Shown piece by piece: positions 34,180 through 37,628 of a DNA stretch of 37,628 nucleotides. The notes beneath the pieces were generated by a model. It did not search any database, had not been told where the DNA came from, and saw only the letters and a program-made list of their open reading frames with translations. Source of the DNA: an uncultured Bacteroidales bacterium (GTDB lineage: Bacteria; Bacteroidota; Bacteroidia; Bacteroidales; FEN-979); the NCBI GenBank assembly GCA_903925275.1, contig CAIYES010000386.1, forward strand, positions 1-37,628, read 5' to 3'. Both the position numbers and the translations under genes were made by a program. The number at the start of each line of letters is the position of its first letter. The first letter of the stretch is position 1.

Positions 34180-35109
34180 CTATATTCTTATGGGTATTTC
34201 AAGTTTAGGTTCGGTAAAGAGCTTATGGAAGGCCATTTCAAGATGCACCCGACTGATCCCCGTATGCAGGCCTTTATCCGGAAAAGTATCAGCAATGCCT
34301 GAGATTGCATTACCATGTTCAGCATATTCGGAAGTTTCACCAATTGCGCTCAACCTGGAGGCGAGTCCGAAAAGATATAGCGCATCGCGTGGTGCAATAC
34401 TGCCCAGTTGTCCTGTGTGTTCCCGCCACATAACCCAGAAAAGATCGATAAGGTCATCCACCTCACTGTTCAATCCATCACATTCCCGGCGGAGGATGTC
34501 GTCTATCTCATCTTTCGATGGGTAACCAACATTGATCTGTGGTCGCATGCGCGAGAGAATAAACTCCGGCAGCAGATTGATATCTGTAGTGTTGGTCGCC
34601 GCAATGAACCGGAATCCGGGATGCGCATGGATGCGTTCACCCAGCAGGTTCGAATCGATATATCTGCGCTCATCAAGCACACTCACCAGCAATGCGAGGG
34701 CTTTGGGTCTGCATTTGCCAATTTCATCCAAGAGACAAATCCCGCCTTCGATCATGGCTGTGGCGAGGGGAGACAATATGTAATCCATGGTATTGCTGGT
34801 CTTTCCAAATCTAACGGAAACGCATAGTTCTTCGGCAGTTACATCTTCATGTCCCTGGAAGATAAAAAGTTTATGGCTGGTCTTTTTTGCTATTTCATAG
34901 ACCAGCCGGTTCTTGCCGATTCCGGGCACCCCTATCAAAATTGGGTTAAGTGGCATTTTGTGTGCCCCGGAAATCCAGGATGCAGTGATGAGCCTTAGTT
35001 CGTTTCTCCTCCCGATAAAACTGCTGAAGTAACTGTTCACAGGATCAAATGGTTCGCTCTTGTAAACCGTAACATTTCCTATCGTTGCTTGTCTGATTGT
35101 GGTTTCCAT
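34180..35109 (-). CDS. MoxR-family AAA+ ATPase with GKN Walker A
   Basis: This 309-aa protein has the MoxR layout: a leading region FIGRRNEL, Walker A GVPGIGKN at 60-67, a presensor region, Walker B ICLLDEIGK (D128-E129), sensor 1 FIAATNTTD, an arginine-finger region LSRMRPQI and a C-terminal lid. The Ser/Thr that coordinates magnesium after the Walker A lysine is Asn67, which could weaken nucleotide hydrolysis. The rest looks under normal constraint. MoxR ATPases typically work with vWA proteins to remodel or activate client complexes; the only vWA gene in the window is at 23642. It is the first gene of a leftward operon with TraB/EreA-like, repeat and HD-hydrolase genes, divergent from a sigma-54-type ATPase. 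Confidence 0.85.
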   Translation of the reverse strand: METTIRQATIGNVTVYKSEPFDPVNSYFSSFIGRRNELRLITASWISGAHKMPLNPILIGVPGIGKNRLVYEIAKKTSHKLFIFQGHEDVTAEELCVSVRFGKTSNTMDYILSPLATAMIEGGICLLDEIGKCRPKALALLVSVLDERRYIDSNLLGERIHAHPGFRFIAATNTTDINLLPEFILSRMRPQINVGYPSKDEIDDILRRECDGLNSEVDDLIDLFWVMWREHTGQLGSIAPRDALYLFGLASRLSAIGETSEYAEHGNAISGIADTFPDKGLHTGISRVHLEMAFHKLFTEPKLEIPIRI

Positions 35110-35422
35110 ATTGGTGGTTGGTTAGTGGTTGGTGTAATTTTTTTCATACTGGTAATTGCCTAAACGATTTTAATTTTAATTTTGTAATCGTATGATGTTC
35201 CTTGATATGCCCGTTATGATTTCTTAATAAGCGACCGTTTCATGTATCTGCACTGCTCATTTGATACTACTCGTTTCTCAATTGTTATGCCACAAACCAT
35301 ACACAAAAGTTTTGTGCTTGAAAATCAGTGTTTTATAAAATCACGATGGTTGAGATCGTGGTTGAGATATAAAATTGCAACGGGAACTTGATTGAATTTG
35401 CTCTCCAACCAAACCAACCACC
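35110..35422. promoter_or_regulatory. divergent promoter region with shared leader motif
   Basis: These 313 bp separate the MoxR operon and the sigma-54-type activator gene. Both untranslated leaders contain ACCAACCACC just before the start codon: plus strand near 35412-35421, and minus strand near 35122-35113. CACGAT (35342-35347) and ATCGTG (35355-35360) form a small hairpin within the partly repeated GGTTGAGA. TGAATTTG at 35393-35400 is a one-mismatch -7 box for the activator. No clear sigma-54 -24/-12 element (TGGCAC-N5-TTGC) was found on either strand. Confidence 0.45.
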
Positions 35423-37096
35423 ATGAAAGCGATCCATTTCTCACAATCCGTCCCGGGAAAAGTAACAAAAACTTTTTTTGACTGGAGCGTAAATTCAAAT
35501 GATCAGTTTAAGGGCAACCTCCCGCCCAATAATACTTTTGTGGTCATCAGGCATTCTGCTGTTCCTGAAATTTTTAACCTGTTGCGGAAATTCAATTGCA
35601 TTGAGCGGCCATCCAGGAAAGACGGTATAGAACTTTACAGGGCACTGCAACTCGATCACAAGCAGGACAACGCTACGGTTCCAAGGTTGATTCATTTGAC
35701 TCAAACGGATTCCAGTGCAGTCAAAAAAATGCTGACACCGTTTTCAACAAGGTTTTTCAAAGAGAATAACCCGGTATGTCTCATTTCGCTGGAGGATGAA
35801 GTGTTTATTCAGATAGCAGAGACATACCTGAAATCAGAGGAAACGAATGAATCCGGAAAGCAGGATCTGACCCTGAACTGGGCAGAATCCTTATCACATT
35901 TGCCGGTTGTTCAGGAGATCGGGAAAGTCATTGTCGGAAATTCACCATCCCTGAAGATCAACAGAGCAATGATTTATATGTTGACCAAAAAGTCAAAACC
36001 AGTTCTCATCCTGGGGGAAAGCGGTACAGGCAAGGAGCTGATTGCCGAACAACTTGTCAAATATTCCGTCACAAACCGGAAGCCATTTATTATCGTCAAT
36101 TGCGCTGCAATACCGGAATCAATGATTGAGGAGGAGTTATTTGGTCATGTCACAGGAGCCTTCACCGATGCCAGGAAAGACAGGGCAGGGTTGTTTGAGT
36201 CGGCTAATGGAGGTACGATTTTTCTTGATGAGATAGGAGACATGCCACTGATCAGTCAGTCGAAACTATTGCGGGTACTGGATAAAAAAGAGACAAGGAG
36301 ATTGGGATCAAATGACAACAAGACGCTCGATGTTCGTGTGATTGCAGCAACCAACAAGGATCTGCATAAAATGATGGAAGAAAAGACCTTTCGGTCTGAC
36401 CTCTTTTTCCGGCTTGAAAAGTTTGTTATCCGAACAAAACCGCTGTCGGATTTCCCTGAGGATATTCCGATGATAGCCTCTCATATCTGGACGAACGTTT
36501 TGAAGAACACACCACCCCTGAATAAGGAATTCCTGAAACTTTTGACCACGATGAGCTGGCCGGGGAATGTAAGGGATATCAGGAATGCACTTGATCGTAT
36601 TGGTGATTTCTTCCCCGGTGTACCTCTTTCTGAGGAGCATATCAAAATTATTCAGCAATTGATGGAAGAAGATCATAAAGACGCAGTTTGGAAACAAACA
36701 GTTCCATACACAAAATTGTTCGATGAAGAATCACTGAAGCGCATCATTCTGTCGCACAGGATTATTCGTGGAATTAAAATCAGTGTCCGGCCACTGCTGA
36801 ATGCAGAATACATGTCAAAAGCAACTCCTCTTGAGACAAAAATAATCCGCCAGTCGTTACTACAGGATTTGAAAAAACTCGATGAACTTCTGATGGAACC
36901 GGTTTTTTTCAAAAGTCTTGAGCTATATGACAACATCCGCTGTTTCCGGGCCAACCTGGAAAAGATTTGCCTGAACTGGCCTGGAGGTAAAAACAGGTTC
37001 AAGGTGATTTGGAATGCGGAAGTCCAGGGTTTGTATAAGAAGATTATCGCGGAGATCTTTACGATTGTCTGGCATAAGCCCCAGGATGGGGTATGA
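35423..37096 (+). CDS. sigma-54 activator-type AAA+ ATPase with GAFTDA loop
   Basis: This 557-aa protein has an unrecognised N-terminal region (1-165) in the position of a sensor domain. The central sigma-54-interaction ATPase (about 170-405) carries Walker A GESGTGKE at 198-205, then NCAAIPESMIEEELFGH, the L1 loop GAFTDA at 245-250 (canonical GAFTGA, here D249), Walker B GGTIFLDEIGDMP, sensor RVIAATNKDL, arginine-finger region FRSDLFFRL and the MSWPGNVRDIRNAL segment. The C-terminal 150 residues are helical, but I see no Fis-type HTH. D249 occurs in some family members and may alter sigma-54 contact. It is divergent from the MoxR operon and shares a leader motif with it, so it is the likely regulator. 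It could instead have a non-transcriptional ATPase role. Confidence 0.85.
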   Translation: MKAIHFSQSVPGKVTKTFFDWSVNSNDQFKGNLPPNNTFVVIRHSAVPEIFNLLRKFNCIERPSRKDGIELYRALQLDHKQDNATVPRLIHLTQTDSSAVKKMLTPFSTRFFKENNPVCLISLEDEVFIQIAETYLKSEETNESGKQDLTLNWAESLSHLPVVQEIGKVIVGNSPSLKINRAMIYMLTKKSKPVLILGESGTGKELIAEQLVKYSVTNRKPFIIVNCAAIPESMIEEELFGHVTGAFTDARKDRAGLFESANGGTIFLDEIGDMPLISQSKLLRVLDKKETRRLGSNDNKTLDVRVIAATNKDLHKMMEEKTFRSDLFFRLEKFVIRTKPLSDFPEDIPMIASHIWTNVLKNTPPLNKEFLKLLTTMSWPGNVRDIRNALDRIGDFFPGVPLSEEHIKIIQQLMEEDHKDAVWKQTVPYTKLFDEESLKRIILSHRIIRGIKISVRPLLNAEYMSKATPLETKIIRQSLLQDLKKLDELLMEPVFFKSLELYDNIRCFRANLEKICLNWPGGKNRFKVIWNAEVQGLYKKIIAEIFTIVWHKPQDGV

Positions 37097-37250
37097 AACA
37101 CTGTTGGACTGATCAACCTGGGAGTTTCTTTTTGCACCACGGGTATGAAACTTTTCCTATAGATTATTACGCTCATTAAAAACGGGAGTCCCGCCGCCAA
37201 GGGTGGAACCCCCGAATCATCAGAAGTTGATCTTCTCTTCAGCTTCTAAA

Positions 37251-37628
37251 ATGCTTGCCTCGAATGATAACTTGAGTAAATCAAATATGGTTGAAGCAAT
37301 CAACCCGTATTTTGAAGAAAAAGGGAAACACGTTTGTGAAGATGATCTGAAAGTGACACTGGATATTGCTCTGTTCTTCACGTTCTACAAAGTAATTAAT
37401 GCGAAAGCATTTTCGGAGCTTCGTCCTGAAAAAATGTCGAAAAAACTGATGATGGTCGTTGACGGGATAAGGCTTGATGTAGGGCCATGCCATGGCATGG
37501 CCCTACGGGCAACCGATGATGGGACCGTAGGGACACGCCATGGCGTGTCCCCACCGCAAGGCGTGTCCCCACCGCAAGGCGTGTCCCCACCGCAAGGCGT
37601 GTCCCCACCGCATGGCGTGTCCCAACAG
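37251..37628 (+). CDS. partial ORF running in frame into GC-rich tandem repeats (open at right edge)
   Basis: An open frame of 126 codons starts at ATG 37251 (or 37287) and reaches the window edge without a stop. The first 70 codons look like normal protein: NPYFEEKGKHVCEDDLKVTL, then DIALFFTFYKVINAKAFSEL, then KKLMMVVDGIRLD. From 37479 the frame passes through a 28-bp palindrome, and from 37527 through a second palindrome and the 18-bp repeats. Each repeat unit is translated as GVSPPQ (GGC at 37542 is in frame). I do not recognise the protein. Either the repeat extends a real coding sequence without breaking it, or the gene is truncated by repeat insertion just beyond the edge. Confidence 0.5.
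   Translation, partial: MLASNDNLSKSNMVEAINPYFEEKGKHVCEDDLKVTLDIALFFTFYKVINAKAFSELRPEKMSKKLMMVVDGIRLDVGPCHGMALRATDDGTVGTRHGVSPPQGVSPPQGVSPPQGVSPPHGVSQQ
37479..37506. repeat. 28-bp perfect palindrome
   Basis: The left half GTAGGGCCATGCCA is exactly complementary to the right half, centred on CCATGG. It is a sequence variant of the palindrome at 37527-37554: the same GTAGGG ends and CCATGG centre, with different arms that still pair. It lies inside the open reading frame at the right edge. Confidence 0.9.
37527..37628. repeat. GC-rich palindrome plus 18-bp tandem repeats, copy 2
   Basis: A 22-bp perfect palindrome (37530-37551, GGGACACGCCA then its complement) overlaps three identical 18-bp units GGCGTGTCCCCACCGCAA at 37542-37559, 37560-37577 and 37578-37595. 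A fourth unit (37596-37613) ends in CAT, restoring the CCATGG-like junction, and a further partial unit runs to the edge. The unit matches the copies at 29222-29257 exactly. The length of 18 keeps any overlapping reading frame open. Confidence 0.92.

Noticed and set aside
35110..35422. Sigma-54 -24/-12 promoter for the MoxR operon
   Set aside because: No TGGCAC-N5-TTGC-like sequence with acceptable spacing was found on either strand.
37396..37608. Leftward ORF of repeated GTRLAV
   Set aside because: It is the antisense translation of the 18-bp GC-rich repeat.

Overview
The window looks like chromosomal or integrated accessory DNA of a member of the Bacteroidota. Starts lack Shine-Dalgarno sequences and are preceded by A/C-rich leaders. 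Several genes have the TAnnTTTG -7 element typical of that phylum, and small protein remnants resemble Bacteroidetes mobile-element proteins. No rRNA, tRNA or CRISPR array was seen. Nearly everything is NTPase, peptidase, nuclease or regulator, which is the composition of a conflict/defence or stress island. All assignments are by eye from motifs; no database search was possible.

Layout. (1) 1-4.0 kb: a partial unknown gene, a 61-aa four-CxxC protein, a 126-aa unknown, and a WYL regulator divergent from an AAA+ ATPase. Their shared promoter region carries a dyad whose motif recurs upstream of the four-CxxC gene. (2) 4.1-5.1 kb: a decayed mobile-element patch (small-protein pseudogene joined to an ArdC-like fragment) and AT-rich non-coding DNA. 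(3) 5.1-20.2 kb: an unknown 749-aa protein followed by recD-recC-recB, converging on an SbcC/YhaN-like and SbcD/YhaO-like pair. (4) 20.2-22.5 kb: three genes on the minus strand, namely an unknown, a SAM methyltransferase and an unknown. (5) 22.5-28.2 kb: a divergent module. Leftward are a vWA protein and a cysteine-cluster protein that may be a dead metzincin. Rightward is a tight four-gene operon: AAA+ ATPase, membrane-anchored HExxH peptidase, caspase-like His/Cys protein and archaemetzincin lipoprotein. (6) 28.2-30.1 kb: a degenerate stretch with tandem repeats, two gene remnants, a receiver-like protein lacking two switch residues and a small excisionase-like HTH protein. (7) 30.1-37.1 kb: a leftward operon (MoxR ATPase, TraB/EreA-like 775-aa protein, repeat protein, small alarmone hydrolase-like HD protein), divergent from a sigma-54-activator-type ATPase. 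(8) The right edge: an open ORF that runs in frame into palindromes and 18-bp GC-rich tandem repeats also found at 29.2 kb.

The best candidates for an undescribed system are modules 5 and 7. Module 5 combines an ATPase switch, a vWA partner and three peptidase-like proteins with different folds and probable locations. Module 7 has a MoxR ATPase (usually a vWA partner), a TraB/EreA-like protein and a probable (p)ppGpp hydrolase under a dedicated divergent ATPase regulator. MoxR and vWA proteins normally work together and here sit in different operons of the same island, so the two modules may be halves of one system. That link is inference. The RecBCD plus SbcCD-like block with its unknown 749-aa companion is a second candidate.
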